Assembly (NCBI GenBank): GCA_003049485.1
Contig: PYST01000514.1
Coordinates: 1 to 20,594, forward strand
Length of the DNA stretch: 20,594 nucleotides
Reading direction: 5' to 3'
DNA from: Ophioceras dolichostomum
Taxonomy: Eukaryota; Ascomycota; Sordariomycetes; Magnaporthales; Ophioceraceae
The translations under genes were made by a program, and so were the position numbers. Position 1 is the stretch's first letter. Each line of letters begins with the position of its first letter. Below are positions 10,570-20,286 of the stretch, one piece after another. A model generated the notes under the pieces. It had not been told where the DNA came from and made no database searches. It was given only the letters and a program-made list of their open reading frames with translations.

Positions 10570-10800
10570 AGCCTTCAAGGCTGCAGCTGTGATTGGCCAT
10601 ACGGGTGTATTGAATCTCCGACATGCCGAGGCTAGACCACCTGGACCAGGACCTGAGCTCACCAGCCACGGAGACCCAACCGCCAGCAACCCCACGCTGT
10701 GGCTGGTGCCTAGCTGACTCGGCTATCGCCTAGATGTGGCTCACCCCGCAGGCCAATCAAGCTACCGACCCCACCAGAAACTACGTCAATCCTCCAGCAA

Positions 10801-10820
10801 CTTCGACAAGTTTCTGGAGT
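10801..10820. promoter_or_regulatory. Candidate heat shock element 2
   Basis: Four contiguous units cTTCg aCAAg tTTCt gGAGt match 10 of 12 core positions of the alternating TTC/GAA Hsf1 site. It lies 352-371 bp upstream of the HSP104 ATG. Confidence 0.55.
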
Positions 10821-10865
10821 GCCCGAGCAGGCCCGAACCGCCGCTCGCCGCCGCTCGACATTCCC

Positions 10866-10885
10866 TGATGGTTCATGAAACTACC
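10866..10885. promoter_or_regulatory. Candidate heat shock element 3
   Basis: Units tGATg gTTCa tGAAa cTACc match 10 of 12 core positions, with two perfect central units. It lies 287-306 bp upstream of the HSP104 ATG. Confidence 0.5.
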
Positions 10886-11171
10886 ATCATACCACTCTCA
10901 GACCCGTTTTCCTCCGCTGCACATAGTAGGATAAATTCCTGACCGTTTTTGTTTCCTGCCGTGCTCTTGCTTTCTGCTCTTCTTCTTCTCTTCATCCACG
11001 AAGAACCAACAAACATACTGGCTGAGAGATTCGAAAGAGTCACCCCACCTTCACCCATTGAACTCAGCGCATACTGTCTCACTTTCTCACAAGAGTTTCG
11101 ACTCTTTTTCTTTCTGATACCTCTCACAACACGTTGTATCACGACGACTACAGCCTGTCAGATCAGTCAAG

Positions 11172-13952
11172 ATGAATTCGAAAATGGAGTTCACAGATCG
11201 GGCGAGGAAGGCCTTGGAGGACGGGATGGCCTTGGCTGAACAGCATGCTCACATTCAGATGCTTCCAGTCCACCTTGCGGTCTCGCTGCTGGACCCCCCA
11301 CCAGACCTGTCCAAGGACCAGCAGAACCCAACACCAGGGTCCGGACACACGCTTCTGCGACAGGTTATCGAGCGAGCCCAGGGCGATCCTCAGCTGTTCG
11401 ACCGAGCGCTGAAGAAGACCTTGGTGCGGCTGCCCAGCCAAGACCCGCCTCCAGAGCAGATCTCCATGGCGCCGACTCTCAACACCGTCCTGCGCAAGGC
11501 CATGGAGATTCAGAAGATCCAAAAGGACAGCTACATCGCCGTCGACCACCTTATCACGGCTCTGGCCGACGACCCGAACTTCCAGGCGTGCCTGAAAGAG
11601 GCCAACATCCCCAAACCTAAGATGATTCAGGAGGCCATCCAGGCCATCCGTGGCACCAAGAGGGTCGACTCGAAGACGGCAGATACGGAGGAGGAGAACG
11701 AGAACCTGGCAAAGTTCACCATCGACATGACGGCAATGGCCAGGGAGGGAAAGATCGATCCTGTGATCGGACGAGAGGAGGAGATCCGCAGGGTGGTCCG
11801 CATCCTGTCGCGGAGAACGAAGAACAACCCCGTGCTGATCGGCGAGCCCGGTGTCGGTAAGACCACCGTCGTCGAGGGCTTGGCCCAACGGATCGTCAAC
11901 GCAGACGTGCCCGACAACTTGGCCGCCTGCAAGCTCCTGTCGCTCGACGTTGGTGCCCTGGTCGCCGGCAGCAAGTACCGTGGCGAGTTCGAGGAGCGGA
12001 TGAAGGGCGTGCTCAAGGAGATTCAAGAGTCTAAGGACATGATCGTCCTGTTCGTCGACGAAATCCATTTGCTGATGGGTGCTGGCTCTTCGGGCGAGGG
12101 CGGCATGGACGCTGCAAACCTGCTGAAGCCCATGCTGGCCCGCGGTCAGCTGCACTGCATCGGCGCCACGACGCTTGCCGAGTACCGGAAGTACATCGAG
12201 AAGGACGCCGCCTTCGAACGTCGTTTCCAGCAAGTCCTCGTTAAGGAGCCCACCATCCCCGAAACCGTTTCCATCCTTCGTGGCCTCAAGGAGAAGTACG
12301 AGGTTCACCACGGTGTCAACATAGCCGATGCCGCGATCGTTGCGGCAGCGAACCTGGCGGCTCGGTATCTCACCTCCCGGCGTCTGCCAGATTCTGCTGT
12401 CGACCTCATCGACGAGGCGGCAGCCGCCGTGAGAGTCGCTCGGGAGTCGCAACCCGAAATCATCGACTCTCTCGAGCGCCGACTCAGACAGCTCAAGATC
12501 GAGATTCACGCCCTGTCCCGCGAAAAGGACGAGGCTTCCAAGGGCCGACTTGCGGTGGCTAAGCAGGAGGCTCAGAATGTCGAGGAGGAGCTTTTGCCCC
12601 TCAAGGAGCGGTATGACAGCGAGCGGAAGCGTGGTAAAGATATCCAGGAGGCGAAGATAAAGCTCGACCAGCTCAAGGTCAAGATGGAGGACGCCACCAG
12701 AATGGGAGACAACGAGCGGGCGGCCGACCTCAAGTACTACGCCATCCCCGAGCAAGAGAACGTGATCAAGCAGCTGGAGAAGGACAAGGCGGCGGCGGAT
12801 GCCCGCCTGAGCGCCGAGGCGGCCGACATGGGCGGTTCTATGATCACCGACGTTGTCGGCCCCGACCAGATCAATGAGATCGTCTCACGGTGGACGGGCA
12901 TTCCTGTGACGAGGCTAAAGACGTCCGAGAAGGAGAAGCTGCTGTACATGGAGAAGGCTCTCGCTAAGATCGTAGTCGGCCAGAGGGAGGCAGTGCAGTC
13001 GGTGTCCAACGCCATCCGGCTGCAGCGCTCTGGCCTGAGCAACCCCAACCAGCCACCCAGCTTCCTCTTCTGCGGACCGTCCGGTACCGGCAAGACGCTG
13101 CTCACCAAGGCGCTGGCCGAGTTCCTCTTCGACGACCCCAAGGCGATGATCCGGTTCGACATGTCCGAATACCAGGAACGGCACTCGCTCAGCCGCATGA
13201 TCGGCGCGCCGCCCGGCTACGTCGGCCACGACTCGGGCGGCCAGCTGACCGAGGCGCTGCGCCGCAAGCCCTTCTCGATCCTGCTCTTCGACGAGGTCGA
13301 GAAGGCGGCCAAGGAGGTGCTTACGGTGCTCCTCCAGCTCATGGACGACGGCCGCATCACCGACGGCCAAGGCCGCGTCGTCGACGCCCGCAACTGCATC
13401 GTCGTCATGACCTCCAACCTTGGCGCTGAGTTCCTGGCCCGGCCCAACGCCAAGGACGGCAGGATCGACCCGACGACGCGCGAGCTAGTCATGAACGCCT
13501 TACGAAACTACTTCCTCCCGGAGTTCCTCAACCGCATCTCGTCGACAGTGATCTTCAACCGCCTGACACGCAGGGAGATCCGCAAGATCGTCGACCTGCG
13601 CATCGCCGAGATCCAGAGGCGCCTGCACGACAACGACCGCAACATCAACATCGACGTGTCCGAGGAGGCCAAGGACTTCTTGGGCAACGCGGGCTACTCC
13701 CCGGCCTACGGAGCCCGCCCCCTGGCGCGGCTGATCGAAAAGGAGGTCCTCAACAAGCTGGCCATTTTGATCCTGCGCAACAACATACGCGACGGCGAGA
13801 CGGCGCGCGTGGAGAGGATCGACGACAAGATCGTCGTGCTGGCGAACCACCCGGACAGCGAGATGGGCGATGGCGATGATATGATGGTTGATGATGAAGA
13901 GGACTTCATCGATGAGCTTACTAAGGATGAGGATGACTTGTTTGACGACTAA
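11172..13952 (+). CDS. HSP104: Hsp104/Hsp98 (ClpB-type) protein disaggregase
   Basis: Complete 926 aa AAA+ chaperone in a single uninterrupted frame. It forms a hexamer that threads aggregated proteins through its pore using ATP, together with Hsp70/Hsp40, in cytosol and nucleus. Order: Clp N domain (about 1-160); first ATPase domain with Walker A GEPGVGKT at 224-231, pore-loop KYRG with Tyr269, and Walker B LFVDE ending at Glu297; coiled-coil middle domain (about 420-550), diagnostic for Hsp104/ClpB; second ATPase domain with Walker A GPSGTGKT at 635-642, pore-loop GYVG with Tyr683, and Walker B ILLFDE ending at Glu708. A strongly acidic tail follows (about 895-926). All key ATPase residues are present and the length matches fungal Hsp104 proteins. 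It is the only protein gene fully inside this window without an intron, which suits expression during heat shock. Three heat-shock-element candidates lie upstream. Confidence 0.97.
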   Translation: MNSKMEFTDRARKALEDGMALAEQHAHIQMLPVHLAVSLLDPPPDLSKDQQNPTPGSGHTLLRQVIERAQGDPQLFDRALKKTLVRLPSQDPPPEQISMAPTLNTVLRKAMEIQKIQKDSYIAVDHLITALADDPNFQACLKEANIPKPKMIQEAIQAIRGTKRVDSKTADTEEENENLAKFTIDMTAMAREGKIDPVIGREEEIRRVVRILSRRTKNNPVLIGEPGVGKTTVVEGLAQRIVNADVPDNLAACKLLSLDVGALVAGSKYRGEFEERMKGVLKEIQESKDMIVLFVDEIHLLMGAGSSGEGGMDAANLLKPMLARGQLHCIGATTLAEYRKYIEKDAAFERRFQQVLVKEPTIPETVSILRGLKEKYEVHHGVNIADAAIVAAANLAARYLTSRRLPDSAVDLIDEAAAAVRVARESQPEIIDSLERRLRQLKIEIHALSREKDEASKGRLAVAKQEAQNVEEELLPLKERYDSERKRGKDIQEAKIKLDQLKVKMEDATRMGDNERAADLKYYAIPEQENVIKQLEKDKAAADARLSAEAADMGGSMITDVVGPDQINEIVSRWTGIPVTRLKTSEKEKLLYMEKALAKIVVGQREAVQSVSNAIRLQRSGLSNPNQPPSFLFCGPSGTGKTLLTKALAEFLFDDPKAMIRFDMSEYQERHSLSRMIGAPPGYVGHDSGGQLTEALRRKPFSILLFDEVEKAAKEVLTVLLQLMDDGRITDGQGRVVDARNCIVVMTSNLGAEFLARPNAKDGRIDPTTRELVMNALRNYFLPEFLNRISSTVIFNRLTRREIRKIVDLRIAEIQRRLHDNDRNINIDVSEEAKDFLGNAGYSPAYGARPLARLIEKEVLNKLAILILRNNIRDGETARVERIDDKIVVLANHPDSEMGDGDDMMVDDEEDFIDELTKDEDDLFDD

Positions 13953-14734
13953 AAGGATGAAGATAAGAATGAATGAATGAATGAAAGTTGATGGATGGAT
14001 ACCTAGGATACCTGGGTAGAAAGGACGGGAAAAGGGCGGCCGGGTTGTACGTACGGATGATGAAAATGAAGTGCAGCAAAAGGGTGGGAGTTTTCAGAGT
14101 TGAGTATGATGGTTTCTTGCCTTTTGCTCCTTTGCTAGCATCTGTTTACGCCGGCTGGCTGTGCATATGGCTTCGGAGCCGAGTTGGTTTTTCTTCGCTG
14201 GTTTTACGACGAAGTCTCTCGTTGGTGTTTTAGTATCTGGGCTCTTCTCTTTACTTGCTGGCGTTTGGTCCAGTGGTTTTGTGTGTGTCTCATTATTACA
14301 AGGACGGGAAGACGATGAATCAAGAAAAAGTTGCGCTGTGATGCCGATGATGTCGGTTCGACTGATCGGTCGATCGACCTGGAATAGAATGGTAAACGGC
14401 AGTTGGTAGATACCTGGGCAGAGGTAGAAGAAGAATATAGTCTGCTGCCGTTCTCATCCAACCAGTCCCACTTCTCTCGTGAACATATACTTGCCTGCAA
14501 ACCCGACAGGACTAATGTGAGAGTGCCTGCATGTGTTCGGGGTCAGTCTGGCAAAAACGAGCTCCCTCACTGTACCGACCGAGGTAGTGTGTAGATTCTC
14601 CCCAGGAGGCAGCATCAGAGGAAAGAACAGCTCACGATAGCGAATTCTCAAGGTGCTTTTATTTTTGAACTGTTTTTAAACCAGTTTGCAACGAGAAAAG
14701 GCAACACCGCAGAGGTGTACTTTTTCTAAGTCTA
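13953..14734. other. Convergent 3' intergenic region
   Basis: Separates the stop codons of HSP104 (+) and the prephenate dehydratase (-). A GAAT/GGAT tetranucleotide tract (about 13968-14000) comes first, followed by TACCTAGGATACCTGGGTA at 14000-14018, which resembles the repeat near 5504. I see no gene; the short frames have no recognisable domain. Confidence 0.65.
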
Positions 14735-16175
14735 CTACCTCTGGCTCTCCCAGCTCCCAAGCCAGCGCGAGCTCTCAGTGACGAGCCTCATGTCGTCCAG
14801 CACGGCACGAACGCCTTTGCTTGGCCGGCTGTCCATTCCGTCCCCATCACCATCACCATCCCCATTATCATCGTCGTCCGCATCGTCGTCCGCATTGCCG
14901 TCTCCGCCAGCCGCCGCCGCCTCGAACTCGACGAAGAAGAGGTACTGGAACGGCATCGCCAGGCTGGGCAGGCTGTTGATGCTCGTCAGATTGAAGCTGT
15001 GGCGGCGGAAGCACTCTAGCGCGTCGGCTAGGGCGCCGGGGGAGGTGTGCGGCACCGTGAAGGAGACGAGGGACTTGTGGCGGTTTGAGACTGACGTCGC
15101 CGCAGCTGGGGGGTGGTCTCTGTTGTAGTCGCCACCCCCGCCGCCGCTTCTTCGTAACTGCTGGTTGTGGCTGTGAAGCAACTCGCGGAACGCTCTGTGT
15201 ACTGATACTTGGTCTCCATCAGTGGCATCCTGGTCGTTGTTATTGTTGTTATGACCGCTCCCCGGACGTCGGCGGTGGATGATGAAGAAGCGAGTGGTGT
15301 TGTCCTGGCGGTCCTCGATGCAGCGCGCGAGGACGTCGAGCCCGCTCGGGCCGGCGGCCAGCTCGCTGGCCACGGCAGCGCTGCGGCCCTCGCTGTCGGC
15401 GGCGGCCATCTCCGCGGCCCGGCTGGTCGAGGAGACGTCTACGAGCTCTGCTTGGGGCAGATGCATGGCCAGGAAGCGGGCCGTTTGGCCCAGGCCCTGT
15501 GGGTGCGAGTAGACGTGCTGGATGTGCGTGAGGCTGGGTAGCGAGGACGTGGACTTGTCGGACTCCGTCTGTCCAGCCCCGGCCTCTCCGCGACTGCCAT
15601 CTGAGGGCTCTTCATTTCCTGGACGGGCCGCCGTCCGGCCGAGCAGGGCGTGGTGGACGTCGAGGTACAGCTCTCCGCACACGCTCACATCGGCATACTC
15701 GTCCCTCCTGTCGCCTAGGCAGTCGAGAGTGAACGTGACGACGCCATGTGTTGAGTTCTCGAAAGGGACGACGCCGTATGTGGCCTCGCCGCCCTGGACC
15801 ACGTCGAAAACACCTGGATGTAGTTCGGCATGTCAAGCAAGGGTCAGGGCTTGGTTCCTCCGCTTGTCCTTTGCTCCTTTCATTCCGTATCTTTTTCTTT
15901 CCACCCTCTGTTAAGGTCACATGAGTGAGTCCAGAAATGACGACATGCCTTTTATAGTGCCTACAGGCACGAGGTCCCAGTCCTTCTCTGAGAAAAGGGC
16001 GGCCGTGGCCTGTCGTCCAAATTGGGTGAGTTAGCCAACTGCTGACGGTATAAGTTGAGCATGTATGGAATCAAAAGGGGAAAAGTGCCAGCAAGAAAAG
16101 AACACCCACCTGGTGAGAGTATGTTGCCGCCGGACCCAAGAAGGATACGACGGGCTTGCGTTTCGGGGCAGCCAT
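14735..16175 (-). CDS. PHA2: Prephenate dehydratase (phenylalanine biosynthesis), three exons
   Basis: Predicted 401 aa enzyme converting prephenate to phenylpyruvate. Exons are 16110-16175, 15949-16009 and 14735-15813. Exon 1 codes MAAPKRKPVVSFLGPAATYS then HQ, the family's N-terminal GPxATYSHQA signature, completed by exon 2. Intron 1 (100 bp) is GT-AG. Intron 2 (135 bp) begins GCATGT and ends CAG, so it is a GC-AG intron. It restores TIKGVFDVVQGGEATYG and then GVVPFENSTHG (about residues 56-66). The catalytic TRF motif is at 216-218. A C-terminal ACT domain (about 290-400) starts with LVSFTVPHTSPGALADAL; its usual Phe-binding ESRP segment is replaced by INSLPS (321-326). A Asn/Gly-rich linker of about 65 residues and an Asp/Gly-rich insertion make it longer than bacterial relatives. 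Confidence 0.92.
15814..15948 (-). other. Probable GC-AG intron in the prephenate dehydratase gene
   Basis: On the minus strand the exon ends ATAAAAG, the intron starts GCATGT and ends CATCCAG, and the next exon starts GTGTTTTC. Phase 1 joining gives Gly43 and keeps the family motif in frame. The nearby GT at +5 of the intron would shift the frame. Confidence 0.75.
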
Positions 16176-16545
16176 TAATTCCACACTACCAACACAACTT
16201 CGAACAAGATCCGGATCTACCAGTACAAGTCTCTCGCAGAGTCTCTCGCAGGGTTGCTCTGCTCCGAATCACGGCACAACCGTTGTTATTCTCGAAGGAT
16301 GTCTTGACCATTCATAATATTAGCCAGCAAACGAAAAACAACTTGTTCAGTAGTAATTGCACGACTTTGACATATTCTGGAGCATCGCACAATATCACAA
16401 CATCGGAAGGGCGTGGCGGGGAGGGAAATCCATTGGCCAATCAAATTTTTTGCATCTCAGGAAACAGGGGGGGCGCGATACCCCACATAATGAGCTTTGC
16501 TTCATAAGCTGTGGGAAAGTCAGAGATCTTCAACAATATCTGCAG
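16176..16545. other. Intergenic region between prephenate dehydratase and tRNA-Asp
   Basis: Serves as upstream region for the minus-strand dehydratase gene. It contains a direct repeat GTCTCTCGCAG at about 16230-16251. I see no gene. Confidence 0.6.
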
Positions 16546-16616
16546 TCTCCTGTAGTATAGTGGATAGTATGCGAGCTTGTCACGCTCGAGACCCGGGTTC
16601 AATTCCCGGCGGGAGA
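16546..16616 (+). tRNA. tRNA-Asp (anticodon GUC)
   Basis: A 71-nt cloverleaf without intron. The acceptor stem pairs TCTCCTG with CGGGAGA (one G-U pair); the anticodon stem CGAGC/GCTCG encloses loop TTGTCAC, giving anticodon GTC; the T arm is CCGGG-TTCAATT-CCCGG. The internal polymerase III promoter is visible as A box TAGTATAGTGG (16553-16563) and B box GGTTCAATTCC (16596-16606). Confidence 0.96.
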
Positions 16617-16621
16617 GTTTC

Positions 16622-16627
16622 TTTTTT
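16622..16627 (+). terminator. RNA polymerase III terminator of tRNA-Asp
   Basis: Six T residues begin 6 nt after the last tRNA base, a standard polymerase III stop signal. Confidence 0.85.
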
Positions 16628-17592
16628 CGCGTTTCGGGCGTTGTTTCTTTTTGCTAGAAGACTCAAGGTTTAATCCAGAAGGAAATAAATTGGAGATGTG
16701 ATTTTTGTTTTAATTTTTTCCCATTCTTTCTTGGCCATTGTCTTGTCGCTCTGGCTGTCCGCGTTGCGCCCCGACACCGACATTTTGTCGGTTCTCGTAA
16801 TAGTATCTGAAAACATTCGGCCGTCTTATTCCTCTTTGCTTCGAGGCGGCGAGTTGTCGCACTCGCTTGTCAGCGTCGGATCCAGCCGTATGAAGACACA
16901 TAGGCAACCCCGTCCCTCTTCTTTGCTGTTGTTTCGTTTCCGAGCCGAGCTCAAAGCCTCTCTCTCTAAGTGCCGTCAGCACAACTGGGATCTTGCCCCG
17001 GTTGTAGGCCTTTTTTGTCGAATCTGGCCGCCTCTTGGATACCGCCCCCAATTACCGGATTAGGAATGATTTCCCTTCTGGGTTGGTCGCAAATGCGGGA
17101 CTAGAAAGCGGCGGGTTGACTCCAATGCATTGCCTGTCGCATGATCCGTGTTGGCGGTGTCTGGGATTCTTTCAGCCCTACCTTTCCAGAGGGGTCCGGT
17201 GGCGGATGCTCATAAGAGTGTGAGATGGCAGTAAAGTCTGATGAAAAGCCTCGTCCAGCCAGCCATTATTTCAGGGGAAACAGCGCCACAAGTTGAGTTT
17301 GATACTTTTTCCCTCAGAAGGGAGGAATTCCATCTACAGCTCAGTCGACTCGCATTCTCCTATGATCTTGTTCCCCCGCCACTCTGCTTCTCGTTGCTTC
17401 TTCGTTCGATCCATCGATACGTCCACCGATACATCCACCGTCTTTTACGGACAGTCAAGCACGTCCTATTCGGCCTTTTTTGTCAGTGCTCCCGACTGTA
17501 TGCAGTAGAAAAACCGCTTCTGGACGATCGTGTCGAGACCCTTCACAGGTGGCTAGACAAGCGGACAGTTCGGCAAGACGGCCCCGTAAAAG
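16628..17592. other. Upstream region of the zinc-cluster-less regulator
   Basis: About 960 bp with no recognisable gene. The last 300 bp are C/T-rich and contain short ACC/ATC repeats near 17410-17440. It probably holds the promoter and 5' leader of the gene at 17593. Confidence 0.6.
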
Positions 17593-19217
17593 ATGGATCA
17601 CTTCAAGATCTCGCTGCAGAACGATGGTGCCCTCGTGGCGTCGAGACGAGGGCTCCTCGTCTCGAAGCAGAAGCACCACGGCACCTCATTCGTCCATACC
17701 TGGTCCCCACACGAGGTAGATGGTCGTGGTGGTGGTGGTGGTGTGGCCATAGACAAGGGGCTCACAGGCATGGTGAAGATAGTGACCCAGCGACACAAGC
17801 ACCAGCAGCAGCACCAGCACCACGTCGCCCAGACCAGGTTCGTTTCTAGAAGGAAGCCTGATTCTCCACCCAGCAATCCGCCCAGCAAACCCAAGCGTAA
17901 GAAGGCGGCACCTGCGGGCACTGCTCCCGACGCCGCCAAGACTGCAGGCACCCAGGCCAACCATCAGGGTCAGGGGGCACTCGGGGCACTCGGGGCAGGC
18001 AAAATGGGAAAGGCAAAGACGTCGGGAGCAGGAACAACGGCCACAGCCGAGGGAGTGTACCAACACGGGCAGATGGTGCTTACGCTTGGAACGCAGAGGT
18101 CCGATCCGCAGGGCGATCTGAAGGCATCGAGAGCAACAGGAGGACCGCTCACGATACCAGCCTGCATCCCGGGCTGGGCCCAAGTCCTCTACAAGGACCT
18201 GGCGCCTCAGCACCTCACCCGGGCAGAGCTGGCCATGTTCCACCACTACTTCCCCATCGTGCCGCGCAAGATGTTCCCCTGCGAGGACATCCTCACGTAC
18301 AACCCGGTGAGGACGAGGGAGTTCTTCGACATGGTCGTGGGCGACCTCGCCCCCGTGCGCTGCGTGCTCATGTGCGGCGCCGTCTGGCACGATGTCTTGA
18401 TGGGCAGCTCGAGCTCGCTTGCCCACGCGGCCCATGTGTCCAAGGCCTGCTCGGAGGTCAACAAAAAACTTGACCTGCATAAGCAGGGTGAGATTGACGT
18501 TATTACATTGGAGTGCATCAGCTCTCTGGCACTGTTAGGGGTGAGTCCTTCTACAAGCATCGACCTACATGCAGCCCCCCCTTTCTCCCCTCCTACTCGC
18601 AAATAAGGTAATATCTGCCAACTGACAGCTCTTGGCACTGACCTAACTCCTCCTACTTCTTCCCTACTACCACTGTAGCACTATGTCGGGCGCTACGACC
18701 ACTGGACTGTCCATATGCAGGGACTGAAGTACCTCATCGACTCGAACGGAGGCGTTGACGCCCTGTCGCCGGCGCTAATCAGCAACATTCGAAAGTAAGT
18801 AGGAGGCAGCAACAACGTAGAGAAGTAGTACTAGTAGAACGTGGCACGACTACATATCACGACACCCAGGAAACGAGTAAACATGAATTGAGCCCAATCA
18901 CCTAACTAACCCCCACACTCGCTCTTTCAGAACCGACATCAAAGGCGCCGCCACCCTCGCATCGACCCCTTTCCTCCCCTTCCGGCGCCACCACATCAAC
19001 GTCTCAGACGACCACCTCCCGCTAGAGACCCGGCTCGCCACGCTCAGCACCGTGCAGTCCCTCCTCTCCGCATGCGGCGCCTCGCCCGCCGTGACGGCCA
19101 GCATGGTCGGCTTCGCCAACTTCGTCCATGTGGTGCTGCTCGCTCGCGGCACGATCACTGGGGCCGGCGCGGGGGCTTCGAGAGACGAAAACATGAGTAT
19201 TAGCGACAGCGACAGCG

Positions 19218-19252
<35 letters not shown>

Positions 19253-20082
19253 GGCGACGGCGGCGTGCTGTTGTTCGACCCGCACGCCTTCTCGGAGGAG
19301 TGGAACTGGGTGCAGTACGAGCTCCTCACCAGGCCGGGACCGCTGAGGGACGAGTCCGCCAAGAGCGCAAGGGACCCGATCCCCATAGACGCGTCGAAGC
19401 TGCAGACTGAGAGTTATGTCTCGAACCACCTCGTCGAGTTGAAGGCGCCCGTGGTATGTCCCCACTCTCAGAAATATGGGGAAATTTCAATGGATGTTTA
19501 TGCCAACCAACCTAACCAACAACCCGACCACAGAAACCGGCCAAGCACTCCAGCCCAATCGACCAAGCCCTCCGCCTCAGCGCCCTCCTCTACCTCAAAG
19601 AGCTCCTGCACGACCACCCGCGCAACCTGGGCGGCTACTCGATCCAGCTCTCCCTCCTGTCTCGCCACATGCGCGACATCGGGACCCAGCTCCTCCTGAT
19701 GATCTCGCCCCCAGCAGCCGACCTGATGCGCCAGCTCCAGCGCCAGCGCCAGCTCCAGCGGCTCCGCCCGGTCCTCATCTGGATCTGCCTCGTGGCGGAC
19801 GCGGTGTGCCGGATCGCGGACCGCAACGAGCACCGAGAGGAGGGGCAGAGGAGGTACGACCGCTCGGCGTATGGCATGGTGGCTCGCCTTTTGGTGGTGG
19901 TTGGAGGAGAAGATGAAGATGGAGATGGAGAGGACGGTGGTGTCGATGGTGTCGATGGTCTTGCGGAGAGCGAGTTCGTATTGTGCAGGATGTTGGACAT
20001 TGGGGCCATAGCGGGACAGATTGAGTGGGGTCGAGGGTGGGATGATAGGGAGCGGTTGAGGATGCTGGTGATGAGTTCGTAG
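17593..20082 (+). CDS. Fungal-specific transcription-factor-domain protein lacking a zinc cluster, four exons
   Basis: Predicted 711 aa protein from exons 17593-18540, 18679-18794, 18931-19453 and 19534-20082; introns are 138, 136 and 80 bp, with good donors (GTGAGT, GTAAGT, GTATGT) and consistent frame. The N-terminal 190 residues are basic and low complexity, have no cysteine and hold a PKRKK string (100-104) that could be a nuclear localisation signal. From about residue 205 (ELAMFHHYFPIVPRKMFP) to the end there is an all-helical region of the kind seen in the Fungal_trans_2 regulatory domain. It includes a typical ALLGHYVGRYDHWTVHMQGL segment across intron 1 and an SDSDSNSNS linker in exon 3. 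It may be a regulator that has lost DNA binding, acts through a partner, or has an unrecognised N-terminal exon. Target unknown. Confidence 0.82.
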
Positions 20083-20286
20083 GTAGTGATGGGGTATGAT
20101 GCGGACGAAGGTTTCTGTGGGAAGATAGGTGGTGGTGGCTGTGCTGTTTTGCCATACGAGGCCATGTACGGCTGGCTTTTATGAGAGGCAGGAGTGCTAG
20201 TAGTGATAGAGGCAGAGTAGATTGACTTGCTAGAATGACCGACCTGACCGACCTGACCGACCAGTTTTCTTTCCCTCGATATGATA
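20083..20286. other. Convergent 3' intergenic region with a 9-bp tandem repeat
   Basis: Separates the regulator gene (+) from the oxygenase gene (-). TGACCGACC is repeated three times without interruption at 20236-20262. No gene is visible. Confidence 0.7.

Larger units (their letters stand above)
10412..11171. promoter_or_regulatory. Divergent promoter region of mL67/MHR1 and HSP104
   Basis: The 760 bp between the two start codons holds no gene. It contains three four-unit heat-shock-element candidates, a CCCCTGCAGGGG palindrome, a CCAAT string at about 10753 and an AT-rich GATAAATT near 10929. The last 200 bp before HSP104 are C/T-rich, as expected for a leader. This arrangement could serve both genes. 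Confidence 0.65.

Noticed and set aside
11163..12755. Long antisense open frame (530 codons) opposite HSP104
   Set aside because: It mirrors the strongly biased GC-rich codon use of HSP104 and has no recognisable domain; it is a shadow of the sense gene.
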